DNA of 64,000 nt, taken from NCBI GenBank assembly GCA_025617745.1, contig CM046863.1:2294001-2358000 (forward strand), in the 5' to 3' direction. The translations under genes and the position numbers were made by a program. The notes under the pieces are model-generated. The model was not told the origin of the DNA and did not search any database. It worked only from the letters and a program-made list of their open reading frames with translations. Positions 55,354-64,000 of the stretch are shown in pieces. Origin of the DNA: Heliocidaris erythrogramma. Taxonomy: Eukaryota > Echinodermata > Echinoidea > Camarodonta > Echinometridae. How positions within the stretch are numbered: the stretch's first letter is position 1; each line of letters begins with the position of its first letter.

Positions 55354-58171
55354 TGCTAGACGAGCGGCGGGGTTTTATGGAGTGTGTGCGGACGTCGGAG
55401 GAATCGGCGGCCGGAGGTGCGGGCGGGTTGCTGTCGGTGGTGGCGCTATTATGTCCGAGAGTTGAGTGGATGTGTGTGCGGACGTCGGATGGATTGGTAG
55501 CGGGTGGCTGGCGGCGTGAAGTCCTTTGTGTGTTGGCTGGTCGAGGGCGGAGATTGTACCGGGTTTGTGTAGGTGGGACGGCGGGCTGTGGTGTCGGGGG
55601 TGCGTCGGCCTGAGGGTTGGGTGGGATGGCGTTGGTAGTCGGCGGGTCGGCGTGCTGGATGGTCGGCTGGTCGGCGGGTTGAGTGGGCTGTGAGTCGGTG
55701 GGTTTCGTGGGCGGCGATTCAGTCGATTGAGTTGTCAGTGGTGCTGGTTGTGTGGATTGGGTTTGGTGTTGGTTGGTGCCCCTATGAAGGATTGGGTGCC
55801 AGATGTGGTTGAGATGAAGTCCAGTGTCCTGTGGTACTGTGTCGTGGCGTTGAATCTCGATGGCCTCCCTCACTCTTCTGGTGTGCCAGTGCTTGATGTT
55901 GGTGATTAGAGTGCTGTGTGCCCAGTCGATGTGGTGATGTTCTTGTTGTGCGTGTTTGACTATTGCAGATTTGTCCCAGTCGCTAAGTCGGTGGCAGGCC
56001 TTGTGTTCCTTAAGTCTTGTGTTGAAATCTCGTCCTGTCTCTCCGATGTAGACTTTGCCGCAGTCGCAGGGAATCTTGTATACACCGGGTTGTTTGTTGG
56101 TGGGGGTCTTGTCCTTGTGTGAGTGCAAGATGGAGTGAAGTTTCTTGGAGGATCGGTGTCGGACTTTGAAGTTAGCCTGAGTAAGTATGCGGTGTAGTTG
56201 GTGGGATGTCTTGCCGAGGTACGGGAGAACAACTGTGGTGGGTTGGTTGCCGGTGGGTTGGTCGTCGGTGGCGGCGTCTGTGGGTTGGTGATGAGGTCGG
56301 TGGGTGGAGATCTTCTTCCTAGGGTATTGGTTGATGGAGGTGAGTGCATTGGTGATGTGAGTGAGTTCTTGTTGAAGATGGTCCTTGTCACTGAGTTGGT
56401 ATGCGCGTCTGATGAGGGAGTTAGGTACCGACTGGTGGACGGATGGGTGGTGGAAGGAGCGGTAGTTGAGGTATCTGTCCGTGTGGGTAGGTTTTCGGTA
56501 GATCTGGTGTGAGAGGAACCCTGAGTTAGTCTTCTTGACGAGAACGTCCAGGAAAGGGATTGAGTCGTTGAGTTGAGTCTCCATTGTGAACTTGATGTCT
56601 GGGTGTTGGCTGTTGAGGTGGTCGAGGAATCGGTGCAAGTCTGTTGTGCTGTGTGGCCAGATGACGAAAGTGTCGTCTACGTAGCGAAGCCAGAGTGAGG
56701 GTCGTTTGTCGGCGGTCTTCAGTGCTTGCTGTTCGAGGTGCTCCATGAAGATGTTGGCGATGATTGGTGAGAGAGGTGAACCCATGGCAGCCCCTTTGAG
56801 TTGTTTGTAGAAGTTGGTGCGCCACTTAAAGGAATTGGAGTTGAGGCAGGTGAGGAGAAGGTCGTGGATCTGGTCAGGAGTGAGGTTGGTGCGTGAGGCA
56901 AGGTCTGAGTCGGTGAGGAGTCGTTGTCTGATGATATCGCAGGTTTCGGTGACCGGTACGCTGGTAAAGAGTGAGACGACGTCGAAGCTGACGAGTGTGT
57001 CGGTGGGTTGAAGCTTAGTCTTGGAGATGATGTCGACGAAATGCTGTGAGTTGGTGACGTGATGGTCGGTGAGGCCTACTAGTGGTTGAAGTATGGTGGC
57101 TAGGTGTCGTGCTGTGTTGTAGCTGGGAGATCCGCGGGTGGAAATGATGGGTCGGAGAGGCGTGTCGGGTTTGTGAATCTTGGGTTGGCCGAAAAGGATG
57201 GGGCAGGTGCCTGAAGAAGATCGGAGTTGAAAGTAGAGTGGTTTGGGTATGATGTCTTTGCGGTGGAGAGCGAGTAGCTTCTGGTTGATCTTCCTTTCCG
57301 TGGCTTGGGTCGGGTCGTGCTTCAGTTCTTGGTAGGTGTCCTTGTCCTTGAGTAGGTCGTTGATCTTGTGGTTGTAGTCTTGTTGGTCCATGACGACTGT
57401 TGCGTTGCCCTTGTCAGCTTGAAGAATGTGGATGGATTGGTTTTCGCGTAGTTCCTTAATGGCTTGGTGTTCTTCCTTGGTTAGATTGGGTTTGGGTGGC
57501 TTGGAGTCGGCTAGGGCGTTGGTCACTTTGCGTCTGATTTCGTCGGCGGCTGTCTTGGAGAGGAAGCGGAGCTTAGGTTCAACTTGCTGAATCACGTCGG
57601 AGAAAGGGATCTTCTTGGGGGGGACCGCGAAGTTAAGTCCTAGAGAAAGTACCTTGTGTTGAGGTTGAGTAAGTTGGTGCTTGCTGAGGTTGATGACGGT
57701 GTCCTTGTGTCTCGGGTGGCGTGAGTTGTCGGTGGGAGTGGTCTTGGGTGAGGAGAGTTGGTTAAATTTGTTGATGTGCTTGAGTCGGGTCGAGTTGAAA
57801 GCTTGGTCGGCGGTGTCCTTGTTGAAGGTGTTGACCTTGTGTAAGTCTTCCGGATTGAGGTGTCGGTCAAGATTGGATTGGGTAGAAGAGATGAGTGTAT
57901 TGGTGCTGTGGAGTTGGTGCCGGGTGTGGGTGATGCGTTCTCTGGTGAGGGAGATGCTAGCTTGGTGGAGGATGCGCTTAGCCTTAGGTGAGTCGACGGG
58001 AGATTTGAGTTGGAGTCCAGTGGGTATGATGTTAGAGTCACGGCAGCGTTTGAGGAAGGTGAGGTGGTTGGTAAGCTTGGCGGCTTTCACTTGGTTGCGT
58101 TGGAGAAGTCTAGCGTCGCGTTGAGTCTGCTCCCCGTAGAGCTGGATTAGATGATCTTTGAAGGTTTGCAT
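55340..58171 (-). CDS. Penelope-like reverse transcriptase with GIY-YIG endonuclease
   Basis: 943-aa protein that would nick target DNA and copy the element RNA into it. N-terminal ~240 residues are basic and helical. RT core: DKGNATVV near 253, FGQPKIHKP near 327, SFDVVSLFTSVP at about 395-406, GAAMGSPLSPIIANIF at 460-475, the catalytic RYVDD at 496-500, and PFLDVLVKK near 540, followed by the YRKPTHTDRYL thumb segment. The GIY-YIG nuclease is at about 695-780: GVYKIPCDCGKVYIGETGR, where CDCG looks like the zinc-binding cysteines seen in these proteins. The last ~140 residues are a Pro/Thr/Gln-rich tail containing RYNLRPRP and two SDVRTH copies. The ATG lies two bases after the 5' inverted repeat. 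No frameshift or stop. The overlapping ORFs are shadows. Confidence 0.96.
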   Translation of the reverse strand: MQTFKDHLIQLYGEQTQRDARLLQRNQVKAAKLTNHLTFLKRCRDSNIIPTGLQLKSPVDSPKAKRILHQASISLTRERITHTRHQLHSTNTLISSTQSNLDRHLNPEDLHKVNTFNKDTADQAFNSTRLKHINKFNQLSSPKTTPTDNSRHPRHKDTVINLSKHQLTQPQHKVLSLGLNFAVPPKKIPFSDVIQQVEPKLRFLSKTAADEIRRKVTNALADSKPPKPNLTKEEHQAIKELRENQSIHILQADKGNATVVMDQQDYNHKINDLLKDKDTYQELKHDPTQATERKINQKLLALHRKDIIPKPLYFQLRSSSGTCPILFGQPKIHKPDTPLRPIISTRGSPSYNTARHLATILQPLVGLTDHHVTNSQHFVDIISKTKLQPTDTLVSFDVVSLFTSVPVTETCDIIRQRLLTDSDLASRTNLTPDQIHDLLLTCLNSNSFKWRTNFYKQLKGAAMGSPLSPIIANIFMEHLEQQALKTADKRPSLWLRYVDDTFVIWPHSTTDLHRFLDHLNSQHPDIKFTMETQLNDSIPFLDVLVKKTNSGFLSHQIYRKPTHTDRYLNYRSFHHPSVHQSVPNSLIRRAYQLSDKDHLQQELTHITNALTSINQYPRKKISTHRPHHQPTDAATDDQPTGNQPTTVVLPYLGKTSHQLHRILTQANFKVRHRSSKKLHSILHSHKDKTPTNKQPGVYKIPCDCGKVYIGETGRDFNTRLKEHKACHRLSDWDKSAIVKHAQQEHHHIDWAHSTLITNIKHWHTRRVREAIEIQRHDTVPQDTGLHLNHIWHPILHRGTNQHQTQSTQPAPLTTQSTESPPTKPTDSQPTQPADQPTIQHADPPTTNAIPPNPQADAPPTPQPAVPPTQTRYNLRPRPANTQRTSRRQPPATNPSDVRTHIHSTLGHNSATTDSNPPAPPAADSSDVRTHSIKPRRSSSTLHS

Positions 58172-58172
58172 T

Positions 58173-58472
58173 CACTTCACTCCTGATGACGGACAGTCAA
58201 CCTGTCCGAAACGTCGAGTAACCTCCTACTCAAGCCTCATCTACTCAAACCTTCGCTACTCAATCCATCGCTGCTCATCCATCTGTCATCAACCAAGTCT
58301 TCTCATCTCATCTCATCTGGTCTACAGTCCTTTTCAGGACTTCACCCAGTGTCACGAAAGATTATTTCTTCTTTTCTCTCTTGTCATCCTTTCTCGTCTA
58401 TCCATCTCCAATTTTCTTTTTTCCCTTTCCTCCTACCAACACACATGGTGAACCGTAAACCTTCTCCACGTT
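58173..58472 (+). repeat. PLE terminal inverted repeat, 5' arm
   Basis: Mirror of 55054-55353, placed directly upstream of the ORF start, so it lies antisense to the ORF. Confidence 0.92.
58179..58219 (+). ncRNA. Hammerhead ribozyme motif, PLE 5' arm (antisense to ORF)
   Basis: Same motif as 55307-55347 in the opposite orientation: ACTC, CTGATGA, C, GGACAG-TCAAC-CTGTCC, GAAAC, GTC, GAGT. It would be transcribed only from the plus strand. Confidence 0.55.
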
Positions 58473-58713
58473 AGATTATTATTATTTCAATATGGCAAGA
58501 AAAAGAGACATGATAACGAAGCTTTTCGACCTGCACTCATCAGGTTATCACGCAGGTATATGACAAATTACTTTAAATCAACTATATTATACTCGATTAG
58601 CCTGGACGCAACCGCCAGACGCCGTAATTTCAGAACAATCGCAAAGCTTGGACGAACTCCTTTTGTCTGCACAGAAGGGGTTCGTGCGATTGAATGTAGG
58701 CGGCTTCCAGAAA
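58472..58713. repeat. 1.38-kb tandem unit, copy 2 (right part)
   Basis: Continues the repeat interrupted at 55019 and matches 53623-53863. After CGGCTTCCAGAA the sequence leaves the repeat and runs on into the body of the older Penelope-like remnant. Confidence 0.88.
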
Positions 58714-59632
58714 GTGTAAATGCGCTGCGCTTCTGGCCCTGGACATAATTGAGAATTGATCGTCGGCATAGCTTTGTGCGCAAGCTGGATTGTTCAGCAA
58801 ATGGAGAACACTCGCTGAATCACATTTGGCTATCTTTGGTCTGTTAGCGTGCATTTCAGATTTGCAGGCACGGATGGGCTGCGTGCGCTGATTGGTTGTA
58901 CGGTTCCGAATAGTCGAGGGGACGTGTTGTTTAATGCGACCAGCCAACCGCTGAGAAGTACGGCCCAAGGGGGGGGGGGGGGGGGGGGAGTACGTCCTTG
59001 CTAGTTGACGGTAGCATCCTGTTTGTAGAGAACACAATGCGTGTCGAAACCGTGTAATAGCAACGTGACACTGCGTGTTTATGATCTGACTGGCGTATTT
59101 TTCAGATACCTTACCCCTACAGGGTAGTTTGAGATACACGGGGCATTTGGCACGTCCAAATCTGGTGTCAGATTTGCATTGTGCCTCCAGCGTCCGTGTT
59201 ATCGTGCGAGATATAACATGCTCAGGGTAACCATTGTCAAGGAGAATAGTTTAGTTTTCGCGATTTCGGGAGCTAATTTGCAATCGGAGCAAATCCTAAG
59301 GGCGCGGCACACTAAGTTGCTAATGAGCCCAATCTTGTATGAAGTTGCACTGTACGAGTTCCATCTCGTGTATTGCCCGGTGAATGTGGGCTTGCGGTAG
59401 ACGAAAGTGATAAATTTCCCATCACTTCTCTCCTCGAGAAAGTCGAGAAATGGGAGCGCATTGGACAGTTCAATTTCACATGTGAATTTTAGCGCGGGAT
59501 GGAGCCGGTTCAGTTGTGTAAGGAAAACCTCACACGCTGCGCGGTTGTCAGAAATTGCAAACTTATCATCAACATACCGACAATACAGCAGGCGCGTTTC
59601 ATGAAAGCCAAAAAAATGTTAGCGAGCGCGGA
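58485..59632 (-). pseudogene. Older, 5'-truncated Penelope-like element remnant
   Basis: Minus strand, several frames. The 5' end is cut at about 59632, just before an ALANIF stretch (usual SPLSPTLANIF). Then GFHETRLLYC and RYVDDKFAISDN (active site, about 59566-59580), a PFLDFLEERSDGKF segment, YRKPTFTGQYTRWNS, and a GIY-YIG part with LGRTSQRLAGRIKQHVP, LHLLNNPACAQ, LEAAYIQSHEPLLCRQKEF ending near 58640. A G-run replaces the start of the GIY-YIG domain at 58970-58988. Frameshifts and stops show it is dead. It belongs to a different subfamily from the intact element inserted beside it. Confidence 0.85.
58513..58550 (-). ncRNA. Hammerhead-ribozyme-like motif in old PLE 3' end (copy 2)
   Basis: Same sequence as 53663-53700. 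It lies downstream of the GIY-YIG remnant on the minus strand, the position expected for the 3' terminal ribozyme of a Penelope-like element. Confidence 0.55.
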
Positions 59633-59929
59633 ACCTAAGTTCAACCGACTTTTGATCTCTTAGTACTCTCTATGAAAAAATGCGTCCCTTTCGACACAGT
59701 GATATTATTAGATGGCTTGTTGCTCTTCTGGTAGTTCAAAAGATAGCATATTTCATGTTAAAGTGACCGTGAATTGTCTTTTATCCGCGTTAACCGTTAA
59801 CTTTGCTGACGTGCTTTAATAAGTAAATATGTATTTAACTTTGGGAAGGAAATACAGCATGGATTAAATATGCCATGTATTTCTGACTATTCAACTTCTA
59901 TATAACAGCAATACTACTGCAACCACCGA

Positions 59930-60150
59930 CCACCTTAGACTTTACTGCTACTAGTAATACTTCTACTATTAATAGTACTGTTACTACTATTACTACTATA
60001 CTACTGCTTCTACTACTACTATTACTACTACTATTACTACTACTATACTACTACTACTACTGCTGCTATACTACTACTATTACTACTACTACTACTACTA
60101 CTATTACTACTACTACTACTACTACTACTTTTACTACTACGACGACGATG
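59930..60150. repeat. (CTA)n trinucleotide microsatellite
   Basis: Long run of CTACTA with ATT and TGC interruptions. Confidence 0.9.
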
Positions 60151-60654
60151 ACTAGCACTACTAAAGATTATACCAAACTCATCAAAGCTCAAAGAATAAC
60201 CATACTCAGAATATTAATATGGATACAATTTGCTTAATATGTATATTACCATTAACCACGAAAGATTATCTTCTTCTTCTTTTGTTTTAGAACTCTTCAC
60301 GAGATACCAGACTGAAATCATTCAAAATCATACCTTCAATGCCACATTTGAAGTCCAAAGTGTACATTCTATTCGCATAACATACAAATGAGCATCCTTC
60401 ATAGAGAATTTAAAATTCCTTCTTTTGTTCTCACCTTTGAATTATTTGCATATAAATATAAACAAACAAAAAGTATTCCACCCAGTGTTTTCCAACGCAC
60501 AAATACTTACGCACATCTACATCCACGATCTCATTTTACTACAAATACATTGGTGAGAAGGAAGATAGTGGAAGGGAGAAGGAGGAAGGAAGAAGAGAGG
60601 GAGGCTGTGAGGTAAAGAGAGAACAAAGCGTGAATTACGATAAGAACAAAAAGA

Positions 60655-61085
60655 GTGACTCATTCAATCATCCCCTTCTTTCTCTCTCTCTCTCTCTCAC
60701 ACACTTTGTGTCCTCTCTTTCCATTTTCACTCCTTTTGTTTTACTCTTTGTCGTCTATTCTTCTCTCTCTCCTCTATCCTTCCATTGTCACACTTTTTAT
60801 CTTTCTCTTTCCCCGCTCTCTTTCTCCTCTATTCTTCTTCTCTCACTCTTTTCTATTCCTGTATCTTTCTTCAATCTCTCCTTCCTTCTCTCTCACTTTT
60901 TCGCTCTCCTTTATATAATTTTTCTATTTCTCTATCTCTCCCTCTATATATAAATTTATCTCCTTCTTCTCTCCCTCCCTCTCTATTCCATCTATCTTTC
61001 CTTTTTTCCTCAGTGCCCTCTCTCTTTCTTTAATCTCTCTTTCTCTCCCTTCTCTCTCACTTTCTCTCTCCTCTGTTTCACCCAC
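60655..61085. repeat. CT-rich low-complexity tract
   Basis: TCTCTC- and TTTCTC-rich stretch; the Ser/Leu/Phe-rich ORFs through it are compositional. Confidence 0.85.
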
Positions 61086-61850
61086 TTTCCCTTCTCTTTT
61101 ATCATCTTTTTAAACTCACCTAACAATATGTCACATTATGTTTCCTTTTGTAAACAAATTTTTAGGCATTACTCCCAGTGTTAAAGATCGTATGCTCGAT
61201 CTTTAACATTTACTAATCATGTACCTTTGCCATAATACAGGGTTTATATTTATTTACAAACCGTGCAATGTTAACATTGTTTACTTTAAAAAGACATGCA
61301 AAACAATTTACACTAACGCTACTAATAACAGTGAACTATACCAGTAGTAAAAGCAAAGTTGACACTTTAGATTGTTATCAACACAAAGTTTTAAACTAGG
61401 ATCAGTTTGCAAATAACTTGAAGGCTTTTTTTCTGACATTTTCTCAAAAAACTGTTTTTTAAAATTAATGCTTTGAATATTCAGTTACATGTTCACTTTC
61501 AGTTTTGATCATATTGGCGTTGTAACTAGATTAAGAGAATGAGGAATTATTCATTGTGCCGTATTAGCATTTACTTTACATGTATTGTACAGTTTTGGTA
61601 AGACTTCAAAACCTATTCGTCACATTTATTTGATTTTAGGTGATAAACAACAATTAAGGTACTAATAAATCTAAGCTGCTGAGAAGTCTTTTCCTACTCA
61701 AGAAAACATTAAACAAGTGAGAGGTGAAGATGTAATTTACATAGGCATCTAAACTCTTACAACGGCAATTTGTACTACAACGTGCATGTGCACAAGTGTA
61801 AAACCTATTACTGTGTACATGGTGTATGCTAAACATGCGGAACACCGAAG
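61086..61850. other. AT-rich sequence with one hairpin
   Basis: At 61181-61208 GTTAAAGATCG and CGATCTTTAAC form an 11-bp stem. The segment 61151-61208 is a diverged copy of part of the inverted repeat at 62878-63053. No gene. Confidence 0.5.
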
Positions 61851-61879
61851 TTGTTGTATGGGTGAAAGGGTCCTAATGT

Positions 61880-62050
61880 TGGGCGGCTTGTCTCGAATGG
61901 GTGGGTTGCGGGAGCGGGATGGGAGCGGGAACGGGCACACCATTTCGAGACAAGCCCCCCCGGTTATCTCGAATGGACGCGTTCCCAGCGAGAAGTTCAA
62001 TGAACGCGCCACTTCGAGACAACCGGGGGGGGGGGGGGCTTTCCTCGAAT
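61880..62050. repeat. TCTCGAATGG / CCATTCGAGA palindromic module
   Basis: Alternating TCTCGAATGG and its near complement ATTTCGAGACAAGC, with C7 and G13 runs, so the segment can fold on itself twice. Probably a fold-back element; the short ORFs are not supported. Confidence 0.5.
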
Positions 62051-62877
62051 GGGTGTGTTGAGTAGACTTTTGTAACAGACGTTTTAGAAATTTTTGAAAA
62101 ATGTACTCTTGCTGGGTTTTTTTTCGTTTTTCTTTTGTCTAAGATGTAGAAAATATAATAAAACAGTATCTAAAAAAAGCTTTTGACAAGGAAATCATTA
62201 TTTGTGCCAAAAAAATAGGAGAATTGAATAATTATGCATTAAAACACACGGGGACGAAAGGGCAAGTGGCGTAGCTAGGATTTTTGTATTTATTTATTAT
62301 TATTTTTGTTTGCCGTGACCTGGGCCCCGTTACATAAAGAGTGTTTAGCTGATATCGCTGAAAGCATGACTGGAAAAATGAGGTAAGTACCTCCGTTTTA
62401 TTCATATTATATGACGATGTCAATATTTTTAAATAAATCATAACAATAATTATGTAAAATTCTACTTTAAGTAGCATTCTATGACAATGAATTGTGCATA
62501 TATAAAGATGAAAGCTGATATTTTACCGGAATTAAGACGCCTTTTTATCCTATCGCGCAACCCTGTTTCAGTGGCAAGAAGCACACGCTGACGGAACAAC
62601 CAAGGGTCCTTCGCCCGTGATCTCCGGCAGACCTCGCGTTGCTTGCCCGGTGGGGTGTGTACGGCAGAATTTTTTTCTGACTTGGACGATGCAAATTTCA
62701 TTGTGCTTGTAAAACTAATTTGTTATGATGGTATTATAATGACCCATGTCTCCTACTATTTCTTAACACACTTGGGCAAACCCACAAAATAGGGGCCGGA
62801 TTTTTTCCAAGCTATTATAAGGCCAACCAATAACAACATTCAACAGGCAGGCCCACTATGTTTAACAACAGTAATAA
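62051..62877. other. AT-rich spacer, no gene seen
   Basis: Contains GGGCCCCGTTACATAAAG at 62323-62340, which resembles one end of the GTTTCATAAAG MITE family. The 79-codon minus ORF at 62462-62701 is not recognised. Confidence 0.4.
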
Positions 62878-63053
62878 TAAACGAAGAAGCTTGACTGGGG
62901 AGGAATTTTTAATTTGTAAACAAATCTTTCGGCATATTACTCCCAGTGTTAAAGATCGTATGCTCGATCTGTAATGAAAAAAACACAAGCGTAATATGCC
63001 GAAAGATTTGTTTACAAATTAAAAATTCCTCCCCAGTCAAGCTTCTTCGTTTA
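62878..63053. repeat. Perfect 63-bp inverted repeat
   Basis: 62878-62940 and 62991-63053 are exact reverse complements around a 50-bp loop. The loop contains TCCCAGTGTTAAAGATCGTA, shared with 61151-61208. A young fold-back MITE is most likely; an assembly artefact is the alternative. Confidence 0.9.
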
Positions 63054-63700
63054 CTAACCATTGTCCACGGCGGACCGTTTGAATATTAATGAGTCAGAAA
63101 GAAGAGGATTGAAGTCGCGCCGAGCGGAACGCAACAAAGAAAGCAGTCTATACTTAGGTAAAAAGTAGAAAAGGATATTCTTCTTACCCTTTTGGATGAT
63201 CCCAGATCCCAGAAGCTAGAACTAGAGATAGATGTGTCTTTCTTCCAGTAGCTCCGATCCAAGATGGCGTAGGTTGGCGCTGATTACATCATCGGTGTCC
63301 ACGTGACCGGGAGGGGGCGACACCACCTGTAAGGGAAGGGGCGTCCCTACTATATTCCCCCCGTTTTAAAAATTGAGCCCCCTGCCCAAAATAAAACCAA
63401 CCTTAGCCAAAGGTGCCCCCCAATTTGAAAAAAGACAAAAATAGGGTGCCCCCTAAAAAAAAAACATCTCCCCCTGAACTGCCCAGGGAAGACAAAAACA
63501 ATTAACACAATTTTTTTTGTTTTCAAAAAGAAAAAACACCAACCTGCCCATAAAACAGGGCCAAAACATAAACCCAAACATGATCAAAACATAGCCAAAT
63601 TATGGCAAACACCATGAAAACAAAAAACTCTCAACAAGGTCGAGCAAGTAAAACCTTGCCGAGGATAAGGATATTCAACCCCTCCAAAAAATTGAAGGAA
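63054..63700. other. Region downstream of the TatD-like gene
   Basis: Contains A- and C-runs with GCCCCC motifs, such as GGTGCCCCCCAATTTGAAAA; no gene. Confidence 0.4.
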
Positions 63701-63770
63701 AACTGGTGAATGCTCACCCAATCCCCGGCTATACCGGGAGTTCTGGGGGAGCATTCTGGCACCCAGGAGC

Positions 63771-64000
63771 TTAGCCGGAGTGCCATGGCCCATAAAGGTG
63801 GACGGCATCCCGGAGCAGTACCTCCAGGTCAACCCCCGGCAGCGGGCAACTTCCTGTGCCACCTCCCCAACATAGGCTGGGGTGTTCGGCTGAACAAAGT
63901 TGTCGCCGGATAGATGGGGGGAGTCAGTTTCGACAAGGAGGCGGTCACTGGGGACCCTCCTAAGTGCGGCCACCTGATCCTCGCCGAACCCACTGGCTGT
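63771..64000 (-). CDS. TatD-family deoxyribonuclease, C-terminal part (partial)
   Basis: Metal-dependent DNase of the TatD (TATDN) family. From the window edge inward the minus strand reads GFGEDQVAALRRVPSDRLL, then VETDSPHLSGDN, the conserved ETDSP motif with the last metal-binding aspartate, then PNTPAYVGEVAQEVARCRG. After a run of five G (63833-63837) the expected ending (DLEVLLRDAVHLYG to TAA at 63771) is in the next frame. One extra G would restore the family pattern, so either a sequencing/assembly indel or a real frameshift is present. As written, the frame runs on to 63584 in non-homologous sequence. The upstream exons and metal-site histidines lie beyond the window. Confidence 0.8.

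Larger units (their letters stand above)
55007..58484 (-). mobile_element. Penelope-like element, apparently intact
   Basis: Minus-strand retroelement with one uninterrupted 943-codon ORF, 300-bp inverted terminal repeats (55054-55353 and 58173-58472) and 13-bp target-site duplications TAGATTATTATTA (55007-55019 and 58472-58484). Beyond the 3' inverted repeat there are 34 extra bases ending in a copy of the first ~22 bases of the ORF, so transcription or reverse transcription ran from one tandem unit into the next. The neighbouring unduplicated site at 53623-53635 shows the empty target. An intact ORF and nearly identical repeats suggest recent activity. Confidence 0.93.

Noticed and set aside
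55353-58124. Plus-strand ORFs of 60-147 aa opposite the Penelope-like ORF
   Set aside because: Shadows of the 943-codon minus-strand gene.
60630-61033. Ser/Leu/Phe-rich ORFs as membrane proteins
   Set aside because: Produced by the CT-rich low-complexity tract in all three frames.

Overview
The window is eukaryotic nuclear DNA. There are no bacterial-style operons, genes are split by introns, and most of the sequence is transposable elements, satellites and tandem duplications. TTAGGG-type telomeric repeats, a DIRS-type retrotransposon, Penelope-like elements with a GIY-YIG domain, tRNA-derived SINEs and many fold-back MITEs fit a marine invertebrate deuterostome. An echinoderm such as a sea urchin is my best guess, but that is inference and no gene here fixes the species.

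Layout. (1) 249-5577: a complete but non-autonomous LTR retrotransposon with two ~1.89 kb LTRs, TAAT target-site duplications, a PBS, a PPT and no pol. A possible orphan exon lies at 5696-5826. (2) 6229-27118: a subtelomere-like block. A ~9.5 kb unit that begins with a CCCTAA array is repeated head to tail (6462-15954 and 15955-25551) and is followed by a 1.57 kb CCCTAA array. Both copies carry the same SINEs, MITE, GA/CT tracts, 183-bp and ~285-bp tandem arrays and a 21-bp minisatellite. (3) 27119-36700: AT-rich sequence with MITEs, a GACGTC-rich transposon end, fold-back repeats and a local B-A-B duplication. (4) 36728-42738: a full-length but frameshifted DIRS element on the minus strand, with inverted terminal repeats, an internal complementary region, gag, RT, RNase H and tyrosine recombinase. 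(5) 44405-49869: the one convincing host gene, five minus-strand exons joined in phase, encoding a DUF4806-type protein with a minisatellite-coded Ser/Thr/Pro region and a charged coiled-coil tail. MITEs sit in its introns. (6) 51074-59632: transposon ends, then a 1.38 kb tandem duplication whose second copy is interrupted by an intact Penelope-like element (943-aa ORF, RT plus GIY-YIG, 300-bp inverted terminal repeats with hammerhead-ribozyme motifs). A second, older, 5'-truncated Penelope-like remnant follows. (7) 59930-63700: microsatellites, CT-rich tracts and inverted repeats. (8) 63771-64000: the 3' end of a TatD-family DNase gene, minus strand, running off the window.

The most informative observations are these. 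The intact Penelope-like ORF uses the TGA inside the hammerhead core as its stop codon. The tandem duplicate preserves the empty insertion site, which orders the events. The DIRS internal complementary region reads exactly as the circular junction of its two ends. The two subtelomeric units carry exon-like cassettes in tandem. There is no cellular operon or pathway here; apart from the two host genes, the content is selfish DNA and repeats.
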